Assembly (NCBI GenBank): GCA_034766995.1
Contig: CM068315.1
Span: 52,318,162 to 52,382,161, forward strand
From: Acanthacorydalis orientalis
Taxonomy: Eukaryota; Arthropoda; Insecta; Megaloptera; Corydalidae
Direction of reading: 5' to 3'
Length of the DNA stretch: 64,000 nucleotides
Shown: positions 1 to 13,074 of the stretch, piece after piece
Layout: each line of letters begins with the position of its first letter
Numbering within the stretch: position 1 is the first letter of the stretch
Notes under the pieces: model-generated
The model's input: only the letters and a program-made list of their open reading frames with translations
Told to the model about the DNA's origin: nothing
Databases searched by the model: none
Position numbers and translations under genes: made by a program

Positions 1-1120
1 ATTAAGAAGGAAAATAAAAAAAAACAATGAAATAAAATATTTTGTTATCCAGCATATTCCTATTATTCTAATTTTAAAATATACATTATTTTACTTTAAA
101 ATGTGCACTTGTGACTACATGTTTATATTTTTTTTATAAACTTATATAGAAAACAAATACCACGATATTCAAATACTTTATTCACGAACAAACATATATG
201 AGATAAAATCCTTTTCATTGCAAAAAACGGAAACATTTGACATATTTTTGATATACAGCGTGTGCTTTCTGACAGAAAAATAACTGCGGTCAATTTATTA
301 TTTTTTGACTGCTAATCCATCATTTTGTTTTAGTGATAATTCTTTCAGTCTCATCTCAGTTACGAGTCTTCAATTACGAAAATCTTACTTTGTCTTTGTA
401 TGCTTCTGCTCGAAAGAGTCACTCCATTAAATGAATTGCCCAAATGAGAGGTCATTGAGAACAAGAAGATGATTAATGTCGTGCGGTGGCCTTGTGCCAC
501 GAGATAATGATCAGGGCGGGCGGAGAACGACACTGTGCTCACGGAAAACTTTCTATATATTCTTAGTACCACCTACGACTACGTCACTTCCGTTGTGAAA
601 TAAATGCATTTTATCGTTATTACGTTATTCATGCAGACGATGAGTTTCCAACATTTATCATCAGGTTTTTATTCATTGCGAAATTAAATAAATAGAACTA
701 AATTGTTCAGCTTCACCTATGAGGTACACATATATTTGTACGAACGTACGTACATATATATATATATATACACTTTAATATATAACGTGAAAATGTATAT
801 AAGAAATGTTTGAATAATATAATCGTTTGATTTTTATCTAATTAAATATTACAGTATTAAATAGAGTATTATTAGATTTATGTTAATAAAACATTTTTAT
901 AGTATATACATTTGCATAACTTTGATTAACGAGTTTTTGACAGTAAATAATCTCAACAGAATTGTAATATACTTAATTTTAAGTATTTGATTTATTTTTG
1001 AAAGATGGTACAAGATAAACTAACGAGTTAGGCGAGCAATATTTAAATAATACCAATAATCATTTTATATTATTCACTGAAATATTATGCATTTATAATT
1101 ATTTAAATTTCTATACATAC

Positions 1121-1170
<50 letters not shown>

Positions 1171-1600
1171 TATATTCATTTATGAGAAACATTGATATTT
1201 TATATATAATATCAAAAAAATAATTCAACTGACAATAAAGATAATAACGTTCAAATTTTTAAAGAGAAATTGTGCTAATTTATCAAAAAAACATTAACAC
1301 GCTGTACAGTTACAAAGAGATAACAAACTAAATTATATATTTATTATTAAAAAAAATATTGTTCTGTACAAGTGTGGGTGTACATGGGTTGTTCGTAGTA
1401 CATGTATATATATTTTAACATAATGAGTAATGGCAGAAAAAGTAACCTAAATAAATGTATATATCTAGATAACATTACTATTATATCATAATTTACAAAC
1501 GTTTGGATTTGCATAATTAAGCCCATTCATCATTAATTACCGAATGATTAGGTAAACTTTATATGAATCACTGTAAAATGTACAGTATACGTATAAAAAA
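1..1600. other. AT-rich non-coding DNA
   Basis: No supported gene. A moderately balanced block at about 360-600 has only short open frames without recognisable protein similarity. Two (TA)n tracts, at about 755-770 and 1124-1165, are the only clear structures besides the possible mariner end at 268. Confidence 0.6.
268..295 (+). mobile_element. Relic of a mariner-type inverted terminus
   Basis: The string AAAAATAACTGCGGT (276-290) closely matches the ends of the mariner-derived elements at 32404 and 46340. No partner terminus or transposase sequence was found nearby, so this would be a lone, decayed end. The match is short and chance similarity is possible. Confidence 0.35.
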
Positions 1601-1779
1601 AGAAACAATGAGAAATGCAATCGTCAGAAAGCTCCTATTGTGTTCGTCTCAAAGGAGAACATTATGTTTGTGGCAAATTCAATTTCGCGATTTCTTTTTA
1701 TGTATAACTCGCGCAGGCTGGCGGGCTTCTTGCGGGCGTCGCAGCGACATGATTTATGGATGAACGCTCATGCATTCAC

Positions 1780-1940
1780 TCTGACAGTTTGCCTGTCATA
1801 CAAGGGGATGGGACAGCAGAATATAAATTGCTGATTGGATTCACGTGACGCCTGACGGCTTCGTTGTTGTAGTAGACGGTGAATTTAGTCCTCGCACCAC
1901 ATTGGTGACGTGTTCGAAACGACGCCATTGTATTTATTCT
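1780..1940 (+). mobile_element. Possible LTR end and leader of an LTR retrotransposon
   Basis: A block of balanced composition holds a TATA-like box (TATAAAT, 1822-1828). About 75 bases later it reads ...CACCACA, then TTGGTGACGTG (1902-1912). Gypsy-class insect LTRs commonly carry a TATA box in U3/R, end in CA, and are followed by a leader beginning close to TTGGTGAC. That arrangement is what I see here. I did not find a second LTR, a polypurine tract or gag/pol homology, so this could equally be a host promoter-like block. The start of the putative LTR cannot be fixed. Confidence 0.3.
1822..1828 (+). promoter_or_regulatory. TATA-like box in a balanced-composition block
   Basis: TATAAAT sits in a GC-richer setting followed by GATTGG and CACGTG-containing sequence. 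In this AT-rich window a TATA match alone is weak evidence. It is listed because of its position upstream of the LTR-like CA/TTGGTGACG junction. Confidence 0.25.
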
Positions 1941-2327
1941 ATTGAATCTATTTCAAAAAAAAAGTGTCAAGAAGATGAATGCTCTCAAACAAGCGTTTTC
2001 ATTTGCTCGATTTTTAAATACTTTGTCATAACATTAATATGAGCCCGAAAGAGTTTGCGCCGATTGTATAAACTGATGAAATTATTATGAGCACATATGC
2101 TGTGGGAGATTTTTTCAGTTATTATTCTTTTACTAATTATAACAGTAATTACATTATTTTCCACCAGATTATATAAAAAAATATAATTACAATAACGTAT
2201 GGAAACAAATCATTATCCTATCAAAACTCCATGATACAGAAAATTAAACAAAATTATTTCATTTCTTAGGTAATAAGGAGATATGTAGTAATGATCTATA
2301 ATTAAATTAAAAAATCTTTGATTATGA

Positions 2328-2358
<31 letters not shown>

Positions 2359-3166
2359 ATTTTTAACTTACGACAAGTCGTATTTATTTATAATAAAACC
2401 ATATATATTTTTAATAAAATATATCTATATAAAATATTCTCTTTTTAGCCATTAGCTTGTTATTAAAAAAGAAGTAAAATTCATAACTATGAAGAGTAAA
2501 ATAAAAAAAAACAAATTACATTTCCCTTTTCGATTTAATTATTTACTAGAAAATGTTATTTGCTAAATAAAAGTAAGTTCTTAAATAATATTATTTAGAA
2601 ATTTGTAAAATTATTTTTCAATAAAAATCTTTTTTTTTATTAACACTTAGATTCAACATTACTGAATCACGACTGTCAGATATGCTAGATACTAAAAAAA
2701 ACAATATAGAAAATATATATCAAACATAATTGAATGCATCAAATGATAAATAAAAATTAAATAAATCTAATATCATGAAAAATGCAAGTTAAAAAAACGT
2801 GAAAAAAAGATGACGTACATTCAAGACTATGATTCGATTATATTAACACCACACTTATTTAAAAAAAAAGAAATACTCAATTTTGAAACTCTAAATAATC
2901 CATATCGTATATAAAACTTATATATATATATATATAATATATGACAAATATAGTACAAAATAAGAAATAAAGTATTGATTTTAAGATCCCTTAGTCCTTA
3001 AACAATAATACGAAAGTACATTAATTTCTTCTAAAAAAATATATACTGAAATATTATAAATAATAGAAGCATAGAATTATTTCACTGCAAAACTCTTTTA
3101 TTTATACACTTTGTGATATACTAAAAGTAAATATATAAAAATTATTTGAAAATAATTTCACTCAAA

Positions 3167-3185
3167 TACACACACACACACACAT

Positions 3186-3217
<32 letters not shown>

Positions 3218-3219
3218 GT
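3167..3219. repeat. Compound (CA)n-(TA)n microsatellite
   Basis: A (CA)n run interrupted once by TA passes directly into a (TA)n run ending in TGTG. Confidence 0.95.
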
Positions 3220-3544
3220 GCCATTTTAGAATATATTGTAATATTACAAAATTGAATTTCCTCAAGCTCTATTATTTTAAAATATACAATTATGGAGCAA
3301 CAAATGAACATCCCACATATACTTCACTTTTCATATTTTAATTAACTTAATCACAATCCGAATCAGAAATGAATAATTCCAACAAAGAACAATCATATTG
3401 GGATAAAGTATGTTGAGTGGCTTATTTACCTTTCTAAAAGAAAATAATGGCGACTTCCCGCACCAAGATACCAACCAGACAATTTTTGATGCTTTATTCC
3501 ATTCTTTAAGTCCCTTGAGTTATTCTGTGGTGTTATCAAGCGAC

Positions 3545-3570
3545 GCTGGAGCATTAAATAAAACTCCAGC
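3545..3570. repeat. Short inverted repeat (hairpin)
   Basis: Arms GCTGGAG (3545-3551) and CTCCAGC (3564-3570) are perfectly complementary around a 12-base AT-rich loop. GC-rich arms are uncommon here. No neighbouring gene gives it a role. Confidence 0.5.
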
Positions 3571-4616
3571 ATAATTTCTTATAAAACTCAATGCGAAATT
3601 TCCTTAAAGTTACACATCTGAAGTATTATCTTTATTTTTTCTCCTTCTTTTAAGACGAATTTCGTAGGTTTAAAGTACGAGATAAGCTCCGGGAATATTG
3701 TCATGGTTAATTAGAGAAACGATTTAAGTTCTCGCTGTATATTGAGCAAATATATTTTGTTTTTGTTGAAATTAGTTTTCAGATATTTTCGAAATTATAA
3801 GATTTATATTACCATATCGTAACTTTAAGTTTGTATTTAAACTCATTAAATTTCGTAATATATAATTATTTTAATACCAGGCGAGTGTAAAGCACATACT
3901 AAAATAAACAGCGTAAACTGTGTCGACGAACTGAAAATATTTTCATTCTAGCGACAGTATAATATTTTTACTGTAATATTTTTTAAATAATTATTACAGT
4001 ATACTATTATACAATTTTACTACATTTTTAATTGTCATAATTATCATATCAGTTTTATATTAGTATTCATTTTTTATAACCATTCAACATATTACGAAAT
4101 CTGACATTTATTTTAGAGCTAAAAAGAAATATTTTATAAAAATATGAAGTTTGTATCAATGTAAAAATTTTATTTCGAAAGTGGCTCGAAAGTATATCAG
4201 TTGCTATTTGAGAATCTAGCTTAATAGCGAATATCTATCTTCCAGAATGTAACATATATTTTATATAAATAGTATCATTATAAACGATAACCAACCCATA
4301 TTTCACTATCCTTACAAAAATGCACTTGTATATAAAACAGTTGTGAATATATATATATATATATATATGTATCAAAACAGCTATTATATAAATTATTAAT
4401 TATTGAAATATTGGCTATAAATCAGCAGCATGGTATCTATGAGAAAATATTATTTTATATCATGATTCTTTTTTAATTCTAAGAGAATTTATCTTTTATA
4501 ATGTAAAATTTTTACTGTATTTAATTACTCTTATAACTCATATTACTTCTATTAGTTAAAATAAATAATTATAAGTTTTATTTTACTTGAACTGTTTCAA
4601 ACATAATGTATATATA

Positions 4617-5535
4617 ATCATCATCAGCAGCATTTATTAATTCATTGCTGGACAAATCCCTCTTCCATGATTTTCCATTTTGTACGATTAAATGCTTCTT
4701 TTTTCCATCGATTTCCAATAAAAATTTTAATTTCCTTCTCACCTGTTTATTGGTCATTTTCTTTGACTTTTTATATTCCTTGGTTCCTAGTTAATAATTT
4801 TTTTCTATCATTTATTGTTATCCATCGGTTGTCTTCTCCTCTTATAACATGCCTCGCCTACTTCGATTTCCAATATCTTACTCTTTTTATTACATCTGTG
4901 ACTCCTGTCTATTTTCGTATCCATTCTATTCTTTTCCTATCTTTTCTTGTTGTTTCTAGCATGGAGTCTCTGAATTACTTTAGAGTTAATCCCCCATGTT
5001 TCGCTGCCGTAGTTAAGGATTTGTAAGACACGTTTATCAAATACATTTTTTTCAAACAGAGTGGGATTATTGATTTAAATATCGAAGCGTTTCGTCTAAA
5101 TGAGCACCATTCCATTTTTATTCTTCTATTTACTTCTTCAATGAATAATCCATCTTTGCTGATAAGCTTGCCTAGACATACTTCATAACTTCTATTTCTG
5201 TTCGTTTTATTTCATCGGGCAGACAAACGCATTGACCAACACCTTGTTTGGTTCATGTTTGGGCCAATATTTTGATTGGCATCACCTAATTATTCTATTC
5301 TCTTATGTAGCATTTCTGCAGTATTTGCGAGGATAACGATATTATCAACAAACCGGAGAACATTTAATTTTTTCCTTTTTATTTCGATTGTATTTTCCTA
5401 CCAGTCCAGCGATTTGAATACTTTCTATATTCCCGATTTTTATTTTTGTTTCTTCCTGCAGCTTCACCGTCAAGGTTGCATTTTTGTAGATGTAATCTAC
5501 CAACCCGATGTATGTATCCTATATGTTCTATTTTT
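4617..5535 (-). pseudogene. RTE-type LINE reverse transcriptase fragment, 5'-truncated and broken
   Basis: Read on the minus strand, three frames together reproduce the end of an RTE-clade ORF2. In order they give YIYKNATLTVKLQEET, VFKSLDW, then KKLNVLRFVDNIVILANT, which corresponds to the reverse transcriptase core LRFADDIVLLA. The catalytic ADD is changed to VDN. The C-terminus reads FNRTKWKIMEEGFVQQ, a typical RTE ending, followed by a (GAT)n-type tail seen on the plus strand as ATCATCATCAGCAG. The conserved RGVRQGDPLSP segment between the first two pieces is missing. Several stops and frame changes show it is dead. Short open frames on the plus strand here are shadows. Confidence 0.85.
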
Positions 5536-5613
5536 TAAATGCAGATATGAACGACAATGATAGATTCGAAAGCTTTGTCTTGAATTTATAGACTATGAAA
5601 AGATTTTCGACTC

Positions 5614-5614
<1 letters not shown>
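5536..5614 (+). mobile_element. Inverted 5' segment of the same RTE LINE
   Basis: The plus strand at 5564-5614 encodes KLCLEFIDYEKIFDS. This matches the conserved FIDYEKAFDS motif that lies upstream of the RT core in RTE-type LINEs. The adjoining RT sequence (4617-5535) runs on the minus strand, so the 5' part of the element is reversed relative to its 3' part. This is the structure produced by twin priming during target-primed reverse transcription. The junction lies somewhere within about 5520-5560. A (TA)n tract follows immediately. Confidence 0.6.
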
Positions 5615-5644
<30 letters not shown>

Positions 5645-5645
5645 A
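5612..5645. repeat. (TA)n microsatellite abutting LINE relic
   Basis: The (TA)n run with one TGTA interruption starts at the truncated end of the RTE fragment. Confidence 0.95.
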
Positions 5646-6142
5646 TATGCTAAAAATAATTCAATTTCAAAATTCATATCAAAAACATAAAAATTCACAT
5701 TTTAACAAATGATATTCAATTTTTTCCTTCAAGTATTTGTGTATTTTGGCACCAAAAGTATATATGAAAAGATGAAAACAAAGCATAATACAAACATATG
5801 TATATGTGTATATATATATATATATATACATATATACATATAAAGTAGTTAATATATATGGAGAAAACAGATAATAGCACTATTTATTATAAAATGCTTT
5901 TCTTCAGTTTTTTAATATTTTTTTTCAAATTACGATTTAAAAAAATGCTCATTTAAAAAATCTTTCCTTCAATATTTATTTCCTAGCTATTACATTTTCT
6001 CTTCTTTTAGAATGTAAAATTTATTTTTAATTTTTAATAAATATAATTATATTTTCTAATATGATCATTTCAAGGTACAGAATTTTTATCTAAATATTGA
6101 ATTAGAAAAGATAAATACACATAAGAAACGCTCACGCACATA

Positions 6143-6148
<6 letters not shown>

Positions 6149-6186
<38 letters not shown>
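6149..6186. repeat. (TA)n microsatellite
   Basis: Uninterrupted (AT)n of about 38 bases preceded by CACTAC and followed by GTGTGTATG. Confidence 0.95.
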
Positions 6187-6189
<3 letters not shown>

Positions 6190-7639
6190 TGTGTGTATGT
6201 AAACACTAAAATAATGTGGAAAATATTAATAAGTATTATTAAATAATAAGTATCAATTTACTACATTTCAGAAAATATTTAAATGCAACTTGATACAAGC
6301 CTACACAACTGGAATTTATTTTAATAAACTAAAGAAAATGATATAAAAATAGCTCATGATAGTATTTAGTTATAAACGAATTTACTTTCACAAACGTCAA
6401 AAGGTTTGTTTGCATGTTACCGATTGACCTATATGTCTATTTTAATTAAAATACATCTATTCGCTTTAAATGAGATTCTCACGCCAGAATCGTTTTTTTC
6501 ATAGTACTTTAAAATTAATTTGAATATTTATTTCTTTTATTTTCATTTATACACTCACATACATTCAAAATATAAAGGTTGATATCAATATTAATAAAAA
6601 CATTTACAATGTATTAAATGTTATGAAGAGTTTTTATTTTTATAAAGAAAATAAACATTTTGAAAACATGTTTTATGTTAATAAAAGCGAGTGTATAGAA
6701 TTTAAAAGAATTTCAGTGTAGGTTTCTGAATACTATTCATAGGAGCTTATTTTAATGTTTATAGCAGTTAGAAAGGAATTCAGTAATAAATGTCGGAATT
6801 CTTTTTGAAAAAGTAAGTTTGCGACTTGTTTATTTTTAATAAGCATCTCTTTTTAATGAAATGTTCAAGTTAAGCTTATATGTTAATAAATTTAAAGTTT
6901 GGAATTCTAATTATGTATTTTATCATTTATCGTTTTTGCATCTGAAATATGTAGACATTTTCATGTATATTAATTTACATTCATTTAAACATATTTCACT
7001 ATTCATATACGGGCGTTGTTTTTTATTTATTTTTTTAAACTGTATAGAATACATTTAATGAGATATATTTTGTTACGTGATATATAAAATATATTTTTTT
7101 AATAGCAATGGTTATAAATATACAAATTAAAAATTAAGTCTTCATCAGATTTTCACACATATATTAAATAGGTGTGAAAATACTTCTTTATCATTAGTTT
7201 ACTATAAAATGACACAAAACTAAAGTTATATATCTTAGAAGAAATCAACGAGAATTTGAAACAGTTTAATTCTAACGCTTATTTTTTATTCCTTTGAAAT
7301 CTTATTTAGATCTTTTTCAGGAAATGTCAAGCGTGTGTGTAACATTTCTCTACATTTCCATACGACCTCGCGTTTATGCATGAATAGATTATCAATGACC
7401 AAAATCGATACACGAGAGTCTCTCTTTTACTTTTTCTTTATTTCAATGAAATGTAAGCAAAGACATGCACGTCTAAAAATCAACATTACATTGCTAAGTT
7501 TCTCAGAAAAATCATTGTGAAACAGACATAAATTGTCTTTTTAAAATTCACTACGACGTAGTCAACATCCTCATAACGTAATAAAAATCGTGCAGAAGAA
7601 AGAATTTTCATATTTAACGATGTGAAAAACAAAAAAAAA

Positions 7640-7745
7640 AAGTATACGAAGAGAAGACGAAGAATTCTGGCGCTACGATGACGGTGACACAAGCGGTGGC
7701 TGCGGACAGAAGTTTTACATTCGCTAAATGGAAACGTGACGACTG
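7640..7745. other. Balanced-composition block, unassigned
   Basis: A block rich in CG dinucleotides, around GACGGTGACACAAGCGG, lies in AT-rich surroundings. A minus-strand frame crosses it but the protein has no recognisable motif. It could be a regulatory element, an exon remnant or an old transposon. Confidence 0.35.
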
Positions 7746-8140
7746 AGTATAATTGCATGAAAAAAGATTTCTTTATTTTCCAAGAATATCCGTCGCATCC
7801 AAACTTTCTCAGTAAGTAACGAACGTAAATTTTAAACTTTCCAACATACAGTTAGTGTAGCGTCAGCATTGTTCTATGTTTCATATGCTTCAACGAATTA
7901 ACTAGAATTAAAAACTTACATCATTAGATAAACAATTTTTCTTTTTATTCGGGGAAAATGATTATCTTATTTTTTAAGTATGTAACTAACATACTTTCTA
8001 AAAAATTATAAAATTAAGTTGAAACGTAATGGATAATAAACGAAAAGAAATAATTTTTACTCCAATAATAATATAATTTTGTTAGTTAATTCCTTAAGAA
8101 ATTATAAAAGAAAAAGAATCAGTAATTTAAGAACTTTTAG

Positions 8141-8175
<35 letters not shown>

Positions 8176-9600
8176 GGTTCTTAAAATATAGTACAATACA
8201 ATATCTTAGACCACATTCAATACAATTATATTTATTAACTCACAGGGTACAATAGAAAAAGAGAAAAAAAATTCTTCTTAAAGCCGGTCACCGTTCACAA
8301 GACATTTAACATGAAGTTCTTTTCCGTTTATACTGCCTTCATATGGAAATAAGATAGTGTCTTTTTTATTATCTAAAATTGAACAAAACGATTCATTCTC
8401 TCAAAACGAATAAGATATTGTTTAAATATGAACGCAGTTATTTAAAAAATCATTTTAAATATATCTTAGATGCGCAAATTAGATATTTAATTGTCAAAAC
8501 TAATAATACATGTATTAATTAATTCGTTTTTTAGTATTATAATTATTTTCAACGAAAATCTTAAGAAATCCTATTATAAAATTTCATAAATCACACGATA
8601 ACATGACACGTTTACTCTTCCGTGCAGATATTTATTTTTACAAACTAAACATTTTGAACTTTAAGCATAGTTTATAACTAACGAACCATTAAAGATACGA
8701 GTTTAAGAAACAATCCTATTTGTAAATAAAGTTAGATGCATCGAGGAAATATGAAACGAAATTAATTAAAATCATATAATATGGTTTAAATTAGTTTACT
8801 CAAGCCACATAATAAATAACTGAAACATAATTTTCAGAACATTTTATTTCCTAAAAGATTATATTCAGTAAGTTAATATAAATTAAAAAAAAACTTCAAA
8901 ATATCAAATGTGTTCCTTTCTTTTTTATTAACCGACCTGAATTATTCTTTAATTACACAATTAATTTAATTGTGATAGATAATAAATTCATTAATAATAA
9001 TCGATAATGAGAAATAAATTTTCAATATTTTTTAATGTATTATTTTCAAATATATTAATTTCATGCGAGGCTTGCAAATAATCTTATTTTGAATTTAATA
9101 TTTTAGTTGTAATATTTAGGTATTTTGTACATTAAGTTGTGAAAATGTACTTTTAATTTGTAAAATAATGTTACAATACATTGTCATTTAATGTTAATTA
9201 TTAAATTGAATGAAATTATAAATTTATCATAACATATTAATATTTAATTACTCTTATCAAAATTACCGAGAATTGTTTATAGGTGGTTTGAAATATTGAA
9301 ATAACTATATCAAAGCAATTAATTACATTGGTTCATCTAAGTGTACAATACATTAAAAATTATGGGAATATAAATCCATTGTTTTGAAAAATTCAATATT
9401 CTAAATACACAGAAAGAAATTTAATACCAATTTATGATCATTAAAAAAAAGATAATCTAAATCACTGAACGAATATAAATTTAACACTGATTAGATTTGT
9501 GAAAATTAATTAACTTAATGTAAAACTAGGTGCTTTTAATAAAATCGTTGCTGTTTACTTTAGTTGATTATGAATTTATAAAACTTGTAAACACTGTAAG

Positions 9601-9603
<3 letters not shown>

Positions 9604-9648
<45 letters not shown>
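9604..9648. repeat. (TA)n microsatellite
   Basis: Uninterrupted (TA)n of about 45 bases. Confidence 0.95.
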
Positions 9649-9651
<3 letters not shown>

Positions 9652-10044
9652 GATTAATAATACTTTAACACTCTTGGTCCGTTATTATAAATATTGGTAA
9701 ATATATTTTCACAAGTAAGGAGGAAACTGACATAAGTTAACAATACAATGTTGACCTAGTTGGGTGATACAAAAGTTTTGGTCATACAAAAGATTACTGA
9801 CAAAATGTCACTACATATCAATTCAACAGAAGATGGTGTGAACGTAAAGACGTTCTTGTACCTCATACTGGATGACATTCTTTGATGATGAAATTCCTGT
9901 CTGATCAACGATTGATTGATAGTTATACTTCGACAAGGTTAAGAATGAAATATCTTTGGATGTTTAAGACCTCTTTGAGTATAGAATATGTTCAAAACTA
10001 ATATATAATAATTCAAGAAAATATTTAACACACACAAAAGCCAC

Positions 10045-10046
10045 GT

Positions 10047-10091
<45 letters not shown>
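10045..10091. repeat. Compound (CA)n-(TA)n microsatellite
   Basis: (AC)n passes into (AT)n. The CA cap lies on the left side, as in the tract at 3167. Confidence 0.95.
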
Positions 10092-10095
<4 letters not shown>

Positions 10096-10721
10096 TACAA
10101 ATATAAAAACACTTTAAATAAACAAATATTTTGTTACATATGATTGAATGATATTTTGCCAACAAATATACATTATCAATTAACACAGATATTAATTAAT
10201 TAATTTAATATGTGAATTGAAACAAAGTGTATTGTTTTGTTATAATAATTTATATGAAAGCTTAATTAGTAGTTAGTTGTGACAATTGTAGCTTTTATTG
10301 AAGCAGTTTTAATTTTATGATTTTACTCAATAGTGTTAATAATTTATACATAAACATGTACTTTTGTAAATATTTCAATATCATTTGCAATCTATTTTAA
10401 TTTTAAATGTAATTCATAAATATTCTATGTTGATCAACGATACATTCATTGTTAACTTTATTGTTTATTTAATGTGACTACTTAATTTATTTTTAACTGT
10501 TATTCTATTTAAAAATACTTTTTAAACCATTTTATTATTTTTTTCAAATAATTAAATATTATTCCTATGATATATGTCGATTCATTAATTCGATAATATT
10601 GTAATAATTTATATAAAATACTTTTTTATTGTAAATATTAATTTAAAAATATTTCAATAATAAATGCTCTAAAATATATATATCATTATAGAAAATAATA
10701 ACATTTTCATTTAATTCATAC

Positions 10722-10725
<4 letters not shown>

Positions 10726-10771
<46 letters not shown>
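10726..10771. repeat. (TA)n microsatellite
   Basis: Uninterrupted (AT)n of about 45 bases. Confidence 0.95.
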
Positions 10772-10773
<2 letters not shown>

Positions 10774-10914
10774 GTACACAGTAGTTTATTCATTAATATA
10801 ATAATTATTTAATAAAATATATAAATATTTGTAGAACTATGGTATTGAGCAAAATTCTCGAAAAAAGTCAATATTATTCTTCGAACAATATTAACTATAT
10901 CAATAGATATTCAC

Positions 10915-11050
10915 AAGTGAGGTGAGGGATCTCGTCAAACATTGCTGTTAAACTCTGAAGGTCTCCTAAAACGGGACATAGAAAAAACCTAACCTTACAA
11001 ACGCTTCACCAGTCAACGGCACCCCAGAGACTTTAGTATGCAGCATAACA
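10915..11050. other. Balanced-composition block, unassigned
   Basis: About 130 bases of ordinary composition (GGTGAGGGATCTCGTC ... GGCACCCCAGAGAC) with sharp borders to AT-rich DNA on both sides. The sharp borders suggest a decayed insertion, but no coding or terminal motif is recognisable. Confidence 0.35.
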
Positions 11051-13027
11051 AAAAAAATTCAGGCAGTATGTTTACTTTATCTCTTATTCAATTTTCATTC
11101 TTCTGATGAAAATGAAATATATAGATATGTAAGTTAATATAAGAAATATTGAATGGTATTTTATGATACAATAATAATATTGGTAATATTTTATATATAT
11201 TGTAGTTAAAAATTGAATTATACATCGGAAAATTATTAAATATTTTCTGATAAGAAAATTGAAGTAAACAAAAAGTCGAAAAATATTTTAAATATATTAA
11301 TATTATTAAATAATTATAGTTAAAAAGAACATATTTATAACAAAAGTGTATTTGTTTATAGTATATATATATATATATATAGCAGGAAGAAAGAAGAAAA
11401 TTAGATTTGAAGAAAATTTCTGAATTATAAATTCACATTATAATTATTCATTATAATTTCTGACAAAATTGGATTCAAAAAATTTTTCTACCCTATTATT
11501 TTTTGTACATTTACAATTTGATTGAAAATATAATTGTCTGAATTTCACATTAAAAAATTAAAAAGTTTAACTTCTAAAGTTATACCATTTTATGAACATT
11601 GTGTTTCAGTATTAATATATATATATATATTAAGAATGTAGGAAATAACTGAAAATAATTTGTTTTTCTTCGAATTTTCTAAGAAAGTGTAAAAACATAA
11701 GAGCTTTTTTTTCTATTTAAGATCAATTGATTTGTTAATTAAATAAACATTTTTGAAATCATCTCTTGAAATCTTTTCATTCAAATTTCTGTATTAAATT
11801 TGCTATGCCAGAGCAGTAATAACGTATATTGGAAAAGTATTTATTCTGTTCGGCAAGCAATCAGCTGTTCGATAAAAACGAATCTGATATGACTGTGTAT
11901 AAGGACTAAATTTAAAATCAGAGTAAATACAATACCAGTAAAGTTCACTGTAAATATTTGTGTGTCACGATTGCTTGTTCAAAAATTTCATTTTGCGACA
12001 AAGATAAAACCAGGTCGGTATTAAAATTCTGAACAGGAAACAGAAAATCGGTGATATGCATTATGTTGGATGAACTCGATGATAGCTCTATCTGTCGTAC
12101 TAGTTGAGCGCAGAAAGTACTGGTATTCGTTTGGACGATGAATAACATTGTCACAATGTTATCATGTATTTTTTATCGAGATTATGCAAACTGATTTACG
12201 TGGATCAATTTACGATTCTTTTATATAGATTTTTTCTGATTTCGTTCCGTTGATAATATTTCAACATGGAACGAATGTTTTTTCCTGAAATATTTAAGAG
12301 AACATCGACAGAAATTCAAGTATTCCCTTTTTAATTTATTGTTATTTTTTTACACAGCATTATAGTTTAGAATTTGTTTTTTTGGTCTCTCTAGTAGCAT
12401 AATTAATATATACTTTTTTTATATACTAATTAATAGTTAATCGCTCGATTATTTATAATCGTACACAGATATTATTATTAGCATTAATGCCAAGTGACGC
12501 TAAATGTTTGGCCTGTCAGGAAAGCAAGTAATTAATCATGACATTTGATTAAAGGCAACGTATATAAAAAATAGATAGAAATATTTAACATTAATAAATA
12601 TGTGTTCATTATAAAAAAATTTAAAAATCACGTTTGTAGTTATTGAAAAAGTATCTAAAAATATTTAAAGGACGAACAAAAGAACAACATATTAAATTTA
12701 AATCATGTGATCTCAAATAATAAACGTACATAAATTAATTCTTCATGAATAATTAAATACGAATGTGAAATATTCATGGGAGAAGCAAAAAAAACATAAC
12801 AATATTTTTTTATTAATAATTGTTTAGATTAGTTTTGAAAGGGAAAAATTTTAGCTTACTACATTATCATATAAACAAATTAAATTTATAATATATAATA
12901 TTAATATTAATTTTATAGAAAATGTTTCATTCCCAAAAAAATATCTTTTTCCTTTCTGTTCGTTTTAAGTAAAAGTTAAATATCCTATCTTATAGAAACA
13001 AATTATTTAACTGTATAAAAAATAATT

Positions 13028-13029
<2 letters not shown>

Positions 13030-13071
<42 letters not shown>
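13030..13071. repeat. (TA)n microsatellite
   Basis: Uninterrupted (TA)n of about 42 bases. Confidence 0.95.

Positions 13072-13074
<3 letters not shown>

Larger units (their letters stand above)
2060..4610. other. AT-rich non-coding DNA with microsatellites
   Basis: No supported gene. It contains (TA)n at about 2327-2351, 2920-2942 and 4348-4369, a compound (CA)n/(TA)n at 3167-3219, and a more complex stretch at about 3400-3570 holding a small hairpin. Confidence 0.6.
5650..10910. other. AT-rich non-coding DNA with microsatellites
   Basis: No supported gene. It contains (TA)n at about 5799-5842, 6149-6186, 8142-8172 and 9604-9648, a (CA)n/(TA)n tract at 10045-10091, and (TA)n at 10726-10771. 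The parts at 7250-7900 and 9690-9980 are less AT-rich but show only short open frames. Confidence 0.6.

Noticed and set aside
4667..5560. Plus-strand frames of 119 and 94 codons
   Set aside because: They are the antisense shadow of the minus-strand RTE reverse transcriptase fragment.
10985..11000. CCTAACC resembling an insect telomere unit
   Set aside because: A single occurrence with no tandem repetition.
11945..12154. 69-codon minus-strand frame MTMLFIVQTNTST...
   Set aside because: No recognisable motif, no supporting context, and a length expected by chance in 64 kb.
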